DNA of 64,000 nucleotides, taken from positions 806,001-870,000 of the forward strand of contig NZ_SMFM01000001.1 in assembly GCF_004349085.1 (NCBI RefSeq). The letters are read 5' to 3'. The DNA comes from Flavobacterium caseinilyticum. Lineage in GTDB: Bacteria > Bacteroidota > Bacteroidia > Flavobacteriales > Flavobacteriaceae. The position numbers and the translations under genes were made by a program. The notes beneath the pieces are model-generated. The model did no database searches. It was given only the letters and a program-made list of their open reading frames with translations, and was not told where the DNA came from. Of the stretch, positions 46,139-55,367 are shown piece after piece; within the stretch, counting starts at the first letter, position 1; the number at the start of each line of letters is the position of its first letter.

Positions 46139-46942
46139 TTACCAGCCCCCACTTGATCCACCGCCGGAGAAACCTCCGCCGCCAAATCCACCGCCGAAAC
46201 CACCTCCGCCAAATCCGCCGCCAGATGAACCTCCGCCGAAACCACCTCCGCCACTGTTTCTTCCTAGACTGCTTAAAATAATGACATCCAACAAACTTGG
46301 TCCGCCACCACCACGATTGCCAGAATTCCCACCGCCTTTATTTCTTGAAATCAGCACTAGTATTATAATTACGATAACAATTAAGGGCAAAATAGGAAAT
46401 CCTTTATCTTTTTGAGTTTGCTTGCGAACGCCTTTGTATTTGCCTTTAAAAACATCAATTAAAACATCAGTTCCTTTATCAAGACCTCTGAAATAACTTC
46501 CGGCTTTGAATTCCGGGATAATTACGTTTCTTATTATTTCCCCACCAATTCCAGCAGTTAATCGGTCTTCTAGTCCATAACCAGGGTTTATAGCAATTTT
46601 TCTTTCGGCTTTTGACAATAAGATAAGTACACCATTGTCTTCTTTTGCTTGACCGAGTCCCCATGTCTGCGCCCATTTTGTTGCTAATTGACTAACATCT
46701 TCCCCTTTAAGAGTTTCTATGGTAACAATTACAATCTGAGTTGTGGTAGAGTCGGAATATCTTATAAGTTTTTCCTCCAATTGGGCTTTTTCTGTTGCGC
46801 TTAAAACATTCGCATAATCGTAAACAGCAGTTTGTAATGTTGGTTTTTCAGGAATGGTAAATTGTGCAAAGCCAATTTGTGTGAAGAACAAACAAACAAA
46901 CAGGTTTAGGAAAATTAGGGAATTCTTTTTTTGTAATAGCAT
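46139..46942 (-). CDS. TPM-domain membrane protein with glycine-rich tail (YgcG-like)
   Basis: The 267-residue protein has a signal peptide (about 1-26, ending IGFAQ), a TPM domain (about 35-160, VYDYANVLSATEKAQLEEKL and ILLSKAERKIAINPGYGLEDRL) and one membrane helix (about 183-200). A tail made almost wholly of GGGFGGG repeats ends SGGGSSGGW. Its start codon overlaps the preceding stop (TAATG), so translation is coupled. The TPM domain has been proposed to have phosphatase or repair functions; the role here is unknown. Confidence 0.88.
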   Translation of the reverse strand: MLLQKKNSLIFLNLFVCLFFTQIGFAQFTIPEKPTLQTAVYDYANVLSATEKAQLEEKLIRYSDSTTTQIVIVTIETLKGEDVSQLATKWAQTWGLGQAKEDNGVLILLSKAERKIAINPGYGLEDRLTAGIGGEIIRNVIIPEFKAGSYFRGLDKGTDVLIDVFKGKYKGVRKQTQKDKGFPILPLIVIVIIILVLISRNKGGGNSGNRGGGGPSLLDVIILSSLGRNSGGGGFGGGSSGGGFGGGGFGGGFGGGGFSGGGSSGGW

Positions 46943-47379
46943 TATCCTCTAGATATTTCGTTTGATAATTCATCAGTATCTCCATGTTTCCAAGGGAAAT
47001 AATGGTGTAGTTGCTCGCCAGCTCTGGCAATTCCATCAATAAGTCCTTGCTTGTAATCCCCCTTTTTGAACTCAGTTACCATAATATCACGGGTACAATT
47101 CCAAAAATCATGTTGAACGACATCATTAATGCCTTTGTCACCACAAATCACGAAATGTCTATCTTCTACAGCTAAGTAAATTAAAACACCGTTTTTGAGT
47201 TCAGTTTCATCCATTTTCAGTTCATGAAAAACTTCCATGGCGCGATCATACGCATCCATGGAAGTTGTTTTTTCAATATGAACTCTAATCTCACCAGAAG
47301 TATTTTTTTCGGCCATGCGAATAGCTTCTACAATTTCTTGTTCTTCTGCTTTGGTTAAAAATTCTTCTACTTTTGACAT
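46942..47379 (-). CDS. TPM-domain protein
   Basis: The 145-residue protein has a TPM domain without a signal peptide or tail (AEEQEIVEAIRMAEKNTSGEIRVHIEK, GVLIYLAVEDRHFVICGDKGI). It is a second, cytosolic-looking paralogue of the downstream gene, with translational coupling by a TAATG overlap. The order LemA-TPM-TPM is common in Bacteroidota. Confidence 0.87.
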   Translation of the reverse strand: MSKVEEFLTKAEEQEIVEAIRMAEKNTSGEIRVHIEKTTSMDAYDRAMEVFHELKMDETELKNGVLIYLAVEDRHFVICGDKGINDVVQHDFWNCTRDIMVTEFKKGDYKQGLIDGIARAGEQLHHYFPWKHGDTDELSNEISRG

Positions 47380-47519
47380 TGAAATATTTTTGAGTTAAGA
47401 TTAACGATCTATGATTTCAGAATTATTAAATCTGCAATCAAAAATCGTTAATTTTTAAAGGTTCTTTCCACAATTTAAATTTGATCTATATCGACTTCTA
47501 GAAATCTAAAAATATAACT

Positions 47520-48107
47520 TTAGAATTTAACTTCAACCGGTCTTTCAGCACCTTCAACAGCATTGAAATATGCTTTTTCTTTGAAACCGAACATTCCTGC
47601 GAACAATGAATTAGGAAAAGTTTTGACATGGTTGTTGTAAGGTTTTACCGCTTCGTTAAAACGTGTTCTCGCCGTTAAAATTTGATTTTCTGTACTTGCC
47701 AATTCATCCTGTAATTTCAAGAAGTTTTGATTTGCTTTCAATTCAGGATACGCTTCAACAGTTACTAATAATCTTGACAATGCTGATGAAACGCCACTTT
47801 GTGCTTTGTTGAATTCCGCTAATTGTTCCGGAGTAATATTGGCAGGATCAACATTTACTGCTGTTGCTTTCGAACGCGCTTCGATAACGGCTGTCAAGGT
47901 CCCTTTTTCGAAATCAGCGGCACCTTTTACGGTATTTACTAAGTTTCCAATTAGGTCATTTCTTCTTTGATACGCGGTTTGCACATCACCCCAAGATTGT
48001 TCTACATTTTGGTTTAACGTTACCGCAGTATTGTTAATTCCTTTAACCCAGCTGTAAATTACAAAAATTACAACTGCTCCGATAATCCAAGGCAAAAATC
48101 TTCTCAT
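47520..48107 (-). CDS. LemA family protein
   Basis: The 195-residue protein has one N-terminal membrane helix (about 5-22) and a long helical domain with the LemA segments NLNQNVEQSWGDVQTAYQRRNDLIGNLVNTVKG (read as successive blocks), SRLLVTVEAYPELKANQNF and TARTRFNEAVKPYN. Function is not established. It precedes the two TPM genes by 140 bp. Confidence 0.92.
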   Translation of the reverse strand: MRRFLPWIIGAVVIFVIYSWVKGINNTAVTLNQNVEQSWGDVQTAYQRRNDLIGNLVNTVKGAADFEKGTLTAVIEARSKATAVNVDPANITPEQLAEFNKAQSGVSSALSRLLVTVEAYPELKANQNFLKLQDELASTENQILTARTRFNEAVKPYNNHVKTFPNSLFAGMFGFKEKAYFNAVEGAERPVEVKF

Positions 48108-48166
48108 GTTTATTTAATTTAATGTTTAATATTTAGTTTTAATTTTTAACAATGCAATTGATATTT

Positions 48167-48499
48167 CTAAAGCTCGTTTTTAATGTTTGTTAATTGTGTA
48201 CGTATCGTTTCTAACTTTCGAATAATTTCAAACTTATCTAACGTTTTCTTTTGTCCTTCTTTCAAATGTGTTTTGGCACCTTCCAGCGTAAAACCTCTTT
48301 CTTTCACTAAATGATAAATCAATTGTAAATTAGTGATATCCTCGGGAGTAAACATTCGATTGCCTTTCGCATTCTTTTTTGGTTTCAGAATATCAAATTC
48401 ATTGTCCCAAAAACGAATCAGCGATGCATTCACGTCAAATGCCTTGGCTACTTCGCCAATGCTGTAATATCTTTTATCTTTAGAAAGCTCAATATGCAT
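48167..48499 (-). CDS. MerR family transcriptional regulator
   Basis: The 110-residue protein consists of a winged helix-turn-helix (YYSIGEVAKAFDVNASLIRFWDNEF, NRMFTPEDITNLQLIYHLV) and a short C-terminal coiled coil. There is no effector-binding domain, so the signal is unclear. It lies 59 bp upstream of lemA in the same direction and may be co-transcribed. Confidence 0.9.
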   Translation of the reverse strand: MHIELSKDKRYYSIGEVAKAFDVNASLIRFWDNEFDILKPKKNAKGNRMFTPEDITNLQLIYHLVKERGFTLEGAKTHLKEGQKKTLDKFEIIRKLETIRTQLTNIKNEL

Positions 48500-48596
48500 G
48501 TTTCTTTTATTTGACTTTTAATTCTGCAACCTGTATACTTTTTTTCTGCTACACCTGATCACTTAAAACTGATCACTGACCACTCTTTTTTGAGTA

Positions 48597-49574
48597 TTAG
48601 TCTAATGATTGATTCTCCTGGTTCGCCAACTGTGCAATAACAACATATTCCACTGCTGAAATATTTCCGTAATAAAAATTAAGTGGATTCACCACTTTCT
48701 TGTCCTTGTGAACCTCATAATGCAAGTGAGGCGCTTCGGATCTTCCTGTGCTTCCCACGTATCCTATAACGTCACCTCGTTTTACGCGTTGTCCCGCTCT
48801 GGCTTTATATTTGCTTAAATGTGCGTATAAAGTTTCGTATCCAAATCCATGCCGAATAACAATATGATTTCCATACCCAGAGGCAGTATTGTCTGCTTTT
48901 GCTACAACCCCGTCTCCCGTGGCATAAATGGGCGTTCCTGTTTTTGCCGTAAAATCCATGCCTTCATGCATTTTCCTCGCTTTTGTAAAAGGATCCGTTC
49001 GGTAACCAAAACCGGAAGCCATTTGTTTTAAATTTTCATTTCTTACTGGCTGAATGGCAGGAATAGCTGACAAAAAATCACTTTTAGCTTCTGCCAATTT
49101 CAAAATCACATCCAGTGATTTGGACTGTATCGCTAATTCCTTGCTCAGTACATCGATCCTTTTTGTGGTATTGATAACCAACTGTGAATTGTCATAACCT
49201 TCTAATAATTGATACCTGTTTTTTCCCGCGAGTCCTGCTTTCCGAATAGAATCCGGAATCGCCGATTTGTTAAAATACACACGATACAAATTGTTGTCCC
49301 GATCTTCAATAGCATCAACAACGCCAATTAGCTGATCCATTTTTTTATTTAAAATAGCATAATTCAATCTCAAATTTTCAATTTCACGCGCCTGCAAACG
49401 ATCTTTTGGTGTTTCAAAATAAGGAGTATTCAATAAAACTATAAAACTCAAAAAACCAAACAATGCCGATGCCAATAAAAACAGCATAATAACACCAAAT
49501 TTTCTTCTTTTTCGTGTTTTTATTTTTCTATAGGCTAGATTTTCGGAATCGTAATAATATTTTACTTTCGACAT
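48597..49574 (-). CDS. M23 family peptidoglycan endopeptidase
   Basis: The 325-residue protein has one membrane helix (about 29-50), a coiled-coil-like stretch (about 60-170) and a LytM/M23 domain (about 185-300). The zinc ligands are visible as His and Asp in MHEGMDF and the last histidine pair in HLHYEV. It should cut peptide cross-links in the periplasm. It lies 97 bp upstream of the MerR gene. Confidence 0.93.
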   Translation of the reverse strand: MSKVKYYYDSENLAYRKIKTRKRRKFGVIMLFLLASALFGFLSFIVLLNTPYFETPKDRLQAREIENLRLNYAILNKKMDQLIGVVDAIEDRDNNLYRVYFNKSAIPDSIRKAGLAGKNRYQLLEGYDNSQLVINTTKRIDVLSKELAIQSKSLDVILKLAEAKSDFLSAIPAIQPVRNENLKQMASGFGYRTDPFTKARKMHEGMDFTAKTGTPIYATGDGVVAKADNTASGYGNHIVIRHGFGYETLYAHLSKYKARAGQRVKRGDVIGYVGSTGRSEAPHLHYEVHKDKKVVNPLNFYYGNISAVEYVVIAQLANQENQSLD

Positions 49575-49680
49575 ATTTTAAAATACCCTATTTTTGCTCA
49601 CTGTAAAAGGTTAGACGAACAAATTTAACAAATGTTTCATTTGTTACACCCTTTTTTCAGGAATAAATAAAATAATGTGC

Positions 49681-49820
49681 CTATTCCAGCTATTTGTTGC
49701 AAGTTCTCGTTTATACCTCTTTTTTTCTACTGAGCCAGCAGGAGCTTCCTCCGGTCGCTCTGCCACCTCAAGAAAAAATAAAGGTATAAATATCGAAGCT
49801 TTTCACTGCTATCTGGGGCA
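49681..49820 (-). repeat. Dispersed structured element, copy A (about 140 bp)
   Basis: On the minus strand it starts GCCCCAGATAGCAGTGAAAA and ends GCTGGAATAG. The apex AGC-GACCGGAGGAA-GCT (49743-49759) is flanked by GGCAG and CTGCT arms. Further out, TTTATACCT pairs with AGGTATAAA. It lies between the divergent M23 peptidase gene and alaS. Confidence 0.8.
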
Positions 49821-49914
49821 AAAGAAATTAAAAGATTTAATGATTAAAAGATTGAAAAATTCAATTCTAAATAATCTTTAAATTTTTGAATCTTTAAATA
49901 TTTAAATTAAAAAA

Positions 49915-52563
49915 ATGACATCACAAGACGTACGTAAACAATTTCTGGATTTTTTCGCATCAAAAGGGCATTTAATTGTTCCATCAGCACCCATAGTTCT
50001 TAAGGATGATCCAACACTGATGTTCAACAATTCAGGAATGGCGCAGTTCAAAGAATATTTTCTGGGGAACGGAACTCCTAAAAGTACAAGAATTGCCGAT
50101 ACGCAAAAATGTCTTCGTGTTTCAGGAAAACATAATGATTTAGAGGATGTAGGTTTTGATACCTATCATCACACGATGTTTGAAATGCTTGGAAACTGGT
50201 CTTTTGGAGATTATTTCAAAAAAGAAGCCATCAACTGGGCTTGGGAACTTTTGACTGAAGTCTATAAAATTCCAAAGGAAAACTTATACGTTTCCGTTTT
50301 CGAGGGAAATCCAGAAGAAAACGTACCTTTTGATCAGGAAGCTTGGGATATTTGGAAAGAATTAATTGACGAAGACCGAATTATTCTTGGAAACAAAAAA
50401 GACAACTTCTGGGAAATGGGCGACCAAGGACCTTGTGGACCGTGTTCAGAAATTCACGTTGACATTCGTTCTGCAGCAGAAAAAGCTTTAGTTTCAGGAA
50501 AAAGTTTGGTGAACAATGACCATCCGCAAGTAGTGGAAATTTGGAACAATGTATTTATGGAATTCAATCGTAAAGCAGATGGTTCTCTAGAAAAATTGCC
50601 TGCAAAACACGTTGATACCGGAATGGGATTTGAGCGTTTGTGTATGGCTTTACAAGGAAAAACTTCGAATTATGACACCGATGTTTTTACACCACTTATA
50701 GAAAAAGTAGAGCAAATTACAGGATTAAAATACACGACCAATGATGTCATTCTGAACAATAGTGAAGAATCTCAAGAACAAAACAAAACCAATATTGCTA
50801 TTCGTGTAGTAGTTGATCACGTTCGGGCGGTAGCTTTTGCTATTGCTGACGGACAATTGCCATCAAACACAGGCGCTGGTTATGTAATTCGTAGAATTTT
50901 GCGTCGTGCAATTCGTTACGGATTTACATTCTTGAACACCAAAGAACCTTTTATCAATCAATTGGTGACTGTTTTGGCGAATCAAATGGGGGGATTTTTC
51001 CCAGAAATCAAATCGCAACAACAATTGGTTACAAATGTGATTCGTGAAGAAGAAGCTTCTTTCTTAAGAACTTTAGACCAAGGTTTACAATTATTAGAAA
51101 ACGTAGTTGCCGAAACTAAAGGTTCAACTGTTTCAGGAACAAAAGCATTTGAATTATACGATACTTTCGGATTTCCAATTGACTTAACTGCATTGATTCT
51201 TAGAGAAAAAGGATTCGAACTAGATGAAGCTGGTTTTAACGCTGCGATGCAAGAACAAAAGAATCGTTCCCGCGCCGCATCAGAAGTTTCTACCGAAGAC
51301 TGGTCTGTGTTAATTCCCGGAAATGTGGAAACATTTGTAGGCTACGATAAATCAGAAAGTGATGTAAAAATTACTCGTATCCGTAAAGTCGACAGTAAAA
51401 AAGACGGGATTTTATATCAAATCGTTTTAGATAACACGCCTTTTTATCCTGAAGGTGGTGGGCAGGTTGGTGATAAAGGAATGTTAGTTTCGGCAAATGA
51501 AACGATCGAAATCATCGACACCAAAAAAGAAAATAACCTGATTTTGCATTTTGCAAAACAATTGCCAGAGAATGTAAACGCAGGTTTTGTAGCCAAAGTA
51601 AATCAGGATTTGAGAAGCTTGTCTTCCAGAAATCACTCCGCTACGCACTTGATGCACCAAGCTTTGAGAAGTATTTTGGGAACACATGTGGAACAAAAAG
51701 GTTCCTTGGTAAATCCAAACTATTTGCGTTTTGATTTTTCTCATTTTGCTAAAATGACGGAAACCGAATTGCAGCAAGTGGAAGATTTTGTAAATGCAAG
51801 AATCCAGGAGCAATTACCACTTATCGAAAGAAGGAACATTCCTTTTGCGCAGGCAGTTCAAGAAGGAGCAATGGCGTTGTTTGGAGAGAAATATGGTGAT
51901 GAAGTTCGTGCGATTAAATTTGGCGAAAGCATGGAATTATGTGGTGGAATCCACGTGAAAAACACGGCGGAAATCTGGCATTTCAAAATCGTTTCTGAAG
52001 GTGCAGTTGCCGCAGGGATCCGTCGTATCGAAGCAATTACAAGTGATGCGGTAAAAGCATATTTTGCTTCGTATGAAAACACATTAAATGACGTAAAAAC
52101 AGCCTTGAAAAATCCTCAGGATATTTTGAAAGCCGTTCATTCGATGCAAGAAGAAAATGCTAAATTGACGAAACAAATTGAGGCTTTGGTAAAAGATAAA
52201 GTAAAAAATTTGAAAGTAAGTTTGATTGCCGAAATTCAGGAAATAAATGGGGTTCAATTTTTGGCAAAACAAGTCGATTTGAATCCTGAAGGAGCAAAGG
52301 ATTTAGCTTACGAATTAGGGAATTTAGGGAATAACTTATTTTTAGTTTTGGCTACAGCCGACGAAGATAAACCTATGTTAACCTGTTATGTTTCAAAAGA
52401 ATTAGTTGCCGAAAAAGGATTGAATGCCGGACAAGTTGTTCGAGAATTGGGTAAATTTATCCAAGGCGGCGGCGGAGGACAGCCGTTCTTTGCTACAGCA
52501 GGAGGGAAAAATGTAGCAGGAATTCAACAAGCTTTGGAAAAAGCAGTTGAGTATGTAAAATAG
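49915..52563 (+). CDS. alaS: Alanyl-tRNA synthetase
   Basis: AlaS charges tRNA-Ala and edits mischarged Ser and Gly. The 882 residues show the class II core ([50 protein letters not shown]), the editing domain zinc site [12 protein letters not shown] and [10 protein letters not shown], and the C-terminal [14 protein letters not shown]. It is a single gene with a terminator after it. Confidence 0.97.
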   Translation: MTSQDVRKQFLDFFASKGHLIVPSAPIVLKDDPTLMFNNSGMAQFKEYFLGNGTPKSTRIADTQKCLRVSGKHNDLEDVGFDTYHHTMFEMLGNWSFGDYFKKEAINWAWELLTEVYKIPKENLYVSVFEGNPEENVPFDQEAWDIWKELIDEDRIILGNKKDNFWEMGDQGPCGPCSEIHVDIRSAAEKALVSGKSLVNNDHPQVVEIWNNVFMEFNRKADGSLEKLPAKHVDTGMGFERLCMALQGKTSNYDTDVFTPLIEKVEQITGLKYTTNDVILNNSEESQEQNKTNIAIRVVVDHVRAVAFAIADGQLPSNTGAGYVIRRILRRAIRYGFTFLNTKEPFINQLVTVLANQMGGFFPEIKSQQQLVTNVIREEEASFLRTLDQGLQLLENVVAETKGSTVSGTKAFELYDTFGFPIDLTALILREKGFELDEAGFNAAMQEQKNRSRAASEVSTEDWSVLIPGNVETFVGYDKSESDVKITRIRKVDSKKDGILYQIVLDNTPFYPEGGGQVGDKGMLVSANETIEIIDTKKENNLILHFAKQLPENVNAGFVAKVNQDLRSLSSRNHSATHLMHQALRSILGTHVEQKGSLVNPNYLRFDFSHFAKMTETELQQVEDFVNARIQEQLPLIERRNIPFAQAVQEGAMALFGEKYGDEVRAIKFGESMELCGGIHVKNTAEIWHFKIVSEGAVAAGIRRIEAITSDAVKAYFASYENTLNDVKTALKNPQDILKAVHSMQEENAKLTKQIEALVKDKVKNLKVSLIAEIQEINGVQFLAKQVDLNPEGAKDLAYELGNLGNNLFLVLATADEDKPMLTCYVSKELVAEKGLNAGQVVRELGKFIQGGGGGQPFFATAGGKNVAGIQQALEKAVEYVK

Positions 52564-52587
52564 AGAAAATTTATTATTTATAATTAA

Positions 52588-52628
52588 AAACCCTTTTAGG
52601 ACTTATGTTTTAAAAGGGTTTGTCTTTT
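52588..52628 (+). terminator. Terminator of alaS
   Basis: AAACCCTTTTA (52588-52598) pairs with TAAAAGGGTTT (52611-52621), followed by T-rich bases, 25 bp after the stop. Confidence 0.8.
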
Positions 52629-52806
52629 TGTGCGATACCCCACTTCGCTGTCTTTACACACCGTTTTAATCAAATTTAAAAATAGTAGTTTAACCGAAAT
52701 ATAGGGATTATAACGATGAATATTGTAGCTTTTATTTTATTTTTCTAGGTTTGGATTCTGTAGCGTTAAAAGTTTTTAGGAAGGTCAATACGGTTTATTT
52801 AATATA

Positions 52807-53586
52807 ATGAAAAAGACAAAAAATATATTTTGGGTATTGTTAATTTTGATAATGGCACTTTTTTCGTGTTCAACTGATAATGACAATTGTGTAAAATTGT
52901 TAAGAAAAGTTGTTGAAACTTCAGAAGAGGGCACTTCAGAAACAACTTTGTATACTTATAATGGAAATGAAATAGTTAGTATTGAAGGACCTCAGAAACG
53001 AATTGATTTTACCTATTCAGATGGTTTAATTACTAAAACTGTAACGCTAAATAATAAAAATCAGCTTCTTGAGACTATTGAATATCGGTATCTTGAAAGT
53101 AAGTTGGTCGAAGTTGAATCTTTGGGTAATTACAAAATCAACTACATTCATAATTCAGATAAAACTATTTCTTATGAAAGATTCACGATTGGTTCAGCCA
53201 ACCAGCAAGTAAAAGAATTTCACGGAACATTGTATTTTGAAAATGAAAATTTGATCAAAGACAACCGAATATTAGACAATATGGCTGTGGGAGTAACTTC
53301 GAATTACAACGTAAGTTTTGATTATGATTCAAACCACAATCCGTTACATAATATCTTAGGATATAAAAAATTATTAGACCACATGCAGGCTATTTCGTTA
53401 AATAACAGTTTAATAAATACTGTAATTGCAACAACTACAAGCGGGGATCAAGTATTATCCGTGGCCAATTATTATAAAAGTTCTTATAAATATGATTCTG
53501 AGAATTATCCAACGGAACGGGTTTCGGAAACAGCCATTTTTGGTAATGGAAATAAGGGTTATCTAAAAACACAATACCTGTACTAA
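52807..53586 (+). CDS. Hypothetical lipoprotein with beta-strand repeats
   Basis: The 259-residue protein begins with a lipoprotein signal (LIMALFSCSTDN, Cys about 21). The mature part has repeats of short strands with the YxYNGNEIVSIE/FTYSDGLITKT/YRYLESKLVEVE rhythm, like the YD-repeat/DUF4595-type lipoproteins of Bacteroidota. I cannot assign a function. It stands alone with its own terminator. Confidence 0.7.
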   Translation: MKKTKNIFWVLLILIMALFSCSTDNDNCVKLLRKVVETSEEGTSETTLYTYNGNEIVSIEGPQKRIDFTYSDGLITKTVTLNNKNQLLETIEYRYLESKLVEVESLGNYKINYIHNSDKTISYERFTIGSANQQVKEFHGTLYFENENLIKDNRILDNMAVGVTSNYNVSFDYDSNHNPLHNILGYKKLLDHMQAISLNNSLINTVIATTTSGDQVLSVANYYKSSYKYDSENYPTERVSETAIFGNGNKGYLKTQYLY

Positions 53587-53608
53587 ACTAATATTTATTT
53601 TACAGCAG

Positions 53609-53645
53609 CCCTTTCAAAGTTTAAAACTGTGAAAGGGTTTTTTTA
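53609..53645 (+). terminator. Terminator of the YD-like lipoprotein gene
   Basis: CCCTTTCA (53609-53616) pairs with TGAAAGGG (53630-53637), then a T-tract, 23 bp after the stop. Confidence 0.8.
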
Positions 53646-53717
53646 TACCAATGAAAAAAAGAACTAAACTTCATTTAATTCGCTAAAATAATTGAAATTT
53701 GTAGCAAATAGAAAAAG

Positions 53718-54674
53718 ATGCAATTCAGAACCCCAATTCCCATTTCAGAGAGTAACTATTCTATCGATTATACTTCTAAGATTATGTCTGTAGGTTCCTG
53801 TTTTTCTGTAAATATGTCTGAGAAACTGGATTATTTTAAGTTCCAAAATCATTGTAATCCATTTGGAATTTTATTCCATCCGCTGGCGATTGAAAAGCTC
53901 ATTGATTTTGCTGTTTCCGGAAAGCAGTTTACAGACAATGACATTTTTTTTCATAATGAACGCTGGCATTGTTTTGATGTGCATTCGGATTTGAGTAATT
54001 CAAATAAAGAGGATTTATTAATGTCAATAAATGAACTAATCAAATCAACAAATCAACACATAGCCGCATCAACACATTTCATTATTACCTACGGAACCTC
54101 ATGGGTTTATCGAAATATAGAAAGCGATTCTATTGTGGCGAATTGTCATAAAGTACCACAAAAGCAGTTCAAGAAAGAATTACTTTCTATTGGTGAAATT
54201 GAAGAAAGTATAGCAAATACTATCAAATTAATTCATTTTATAAATCCTAATTGCAACATTATTTTCACGGTTTCGCCCGTGCGACACATCAAAGACGGTT
54301 TCATTGAAAATCAGTGGAGCAAATCTAACCTGATTTCGGCTATTCACAGTGTTTTGAATACTGAACACAGCAAACTGAGCACTGAATACTTTCCCAGCTA
54401 CGAAATCATGATGGATGAACTTCGGGATTACCGTTTTTATGCTGAAGACATGTTACATCCCAATCAAGTAGCAATCAATTATATTTGGAAACGTTTCAAA
54501 GAAACTACGATTTCTGAAAGTGCTATTGCAGTGATGGATGAAGTGGAGAATATCCAAAAAAGTATTTCGCACAAGCCTTTTAACCCAAATTCTGAAAGTC
54601 ATTTGAAATTTGAGACCAAAGTCAGAGAAAAAATCACTAAATTGGAAAATCAATATTCATTCATGAAATTTTAA
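53718..54674 (+). CDS. GSCFA domain protein
   Basis: The 318-residue protein carries the name-giving GSCFSVNMSEKL near residue 27, CNPFGILFHPLAIEKL, an ITYGTSWVYR segment and a C-terminal MLHPNQVAINYIW. The fold is thought related to SGNH/GDSL esterases, with Ser in the GSCF block and His in the LHPN block. No signal peptide is seen. It is co-transcribed with the DUF4230 gene, 2 bp downstream. Confidence 0.9.
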   Translation: MQFRTPIPISESNYSIDYTSKIMSVGSCFSVNMSEKLDYFKFQNHCNPFGILFHPLAIEKLIDFAVSGKQFTDNDIFFHNERWHCFDVHSDLSNSNKEDLLMSINELIKSTNQHIAASTHFIITYGTSWVYRNIESDSIVANCHKVPQKQFKKELLSIGEIEESIANTIKLIHFINPNCNIIFTVSPVRHIKDGFIENQWSKSNLISAIHSVLNTEHSKLSTEYFPSYEIMMDELRDYRFYAEDMLHPNQVAINYIWKRFKETTISESAIAVMDEVENIQKSISHKPFNPNSESHLKFETKVREKITKLENQYSFMKF

Positions 54675-54676
54675 TT

Positions 54677-55297
54677 ATGCTTAAAAGAATACTTATTGCA
54701 ATAGCAGTTATCGGTGGAATATTTTTATTGTTCAAATACTGTGATTTTAAGAAAAACGACGATGAAGATATCACTTACAATACAAATCTTATTCAACAAC
54801 AAATTTTAAATGTTGGTAAATTGGTTGTTACCGAAGGTCATTTTTCGGAAGTGATAACTTATAAAAATCAACAAAAATACATGATGGACATGCTTTCTTT
54901 CGAGAAAAAAGCTTTGGTCGTTGTCAATGCCGATGTGACTGTCGCGTACGATTTGCACAAAATAAAATACGATATCGATGAGAAAAATAAAACCATTACG
55001 ATTGTAAGCATTCCAAAAGAAGAAATCAAAATCAGTCCTGACATACAATTTTATGATGTTGAACAAAGCAAACTGAATCCTTTTACGGGTGATGATTACA
55101 ATAAAATCAATAAATCGGTAAAAGCGAATCTGGCCAAAAAAATTGAAAAATCTACCTTGAAAACTAATGCGCAAAACCGATTGATAAGTGAACTATCCAA
55201 AATATTGATTCTGACCAATACAATGGGTTGGAAACTGCAATACAAAGGAAAAGTAATCGAAAGCGAAAAAGATTTTGGACAAAAAATAAAATTGTAA
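54677..55297 (+). CDS. DUF4230 membrane-anchored protein
   Basis: The 206-residue protein has one N-terminal membrane helix (about 4-22) and a soluble domain with LNVGKLVVTEGHFSEVITYKN, YDLHKIKYDID and the QNRLISELSKILILTNTMGWKLQY ending, matching DUF4230. Function is unknown. It starts 2 bp after the GSCFA gene. Confidence 0.85.
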   Translation: MLKRILIAIAVIGGIFLLFKYCDFKKNDDEDITYNTNLIQQQILNVGKLVVTEGHFSEVITYKNQQKYMMDMLSFEKKALVVVNADVTVAYDLHKIKYDIDEKNKTITIVSIPKEEIKISPDIQFYDVEQSKLNPFTGDDYNKINKSVKANLAKKIEKSTLKTNAQNRLISELSKILILTNTMGWKLQYKGKVIESEKDFGQKIKL

Positions 55298-55300
55298 TTA

Positions 55301-55367
55301 AAAAATCAACCGCAGATTCGCAAATTATTAGAGTAATCTAAAGGTTGTAAATTTGCGGTTAGTTTTT
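55301..55367. terminator. Possible bidirectional terminator between DUF4230 and aromatic hydroxylase genes
   Basis: AACCGCA (55308-55314) pairs with TGCGGTT (55354-55360), flanked by A- and T-tracts. The 39-nt interior is partly paired, so this is weaker than the other terminators listed. Confidence 0.4.

Noticed and set aside
46063..46254. Small frame antiparallel in phase to the TPM glycine-rich tail
   Set aside because: It is a shifted reading of the GGC-rich repeat of the TPM gene on the same strand.
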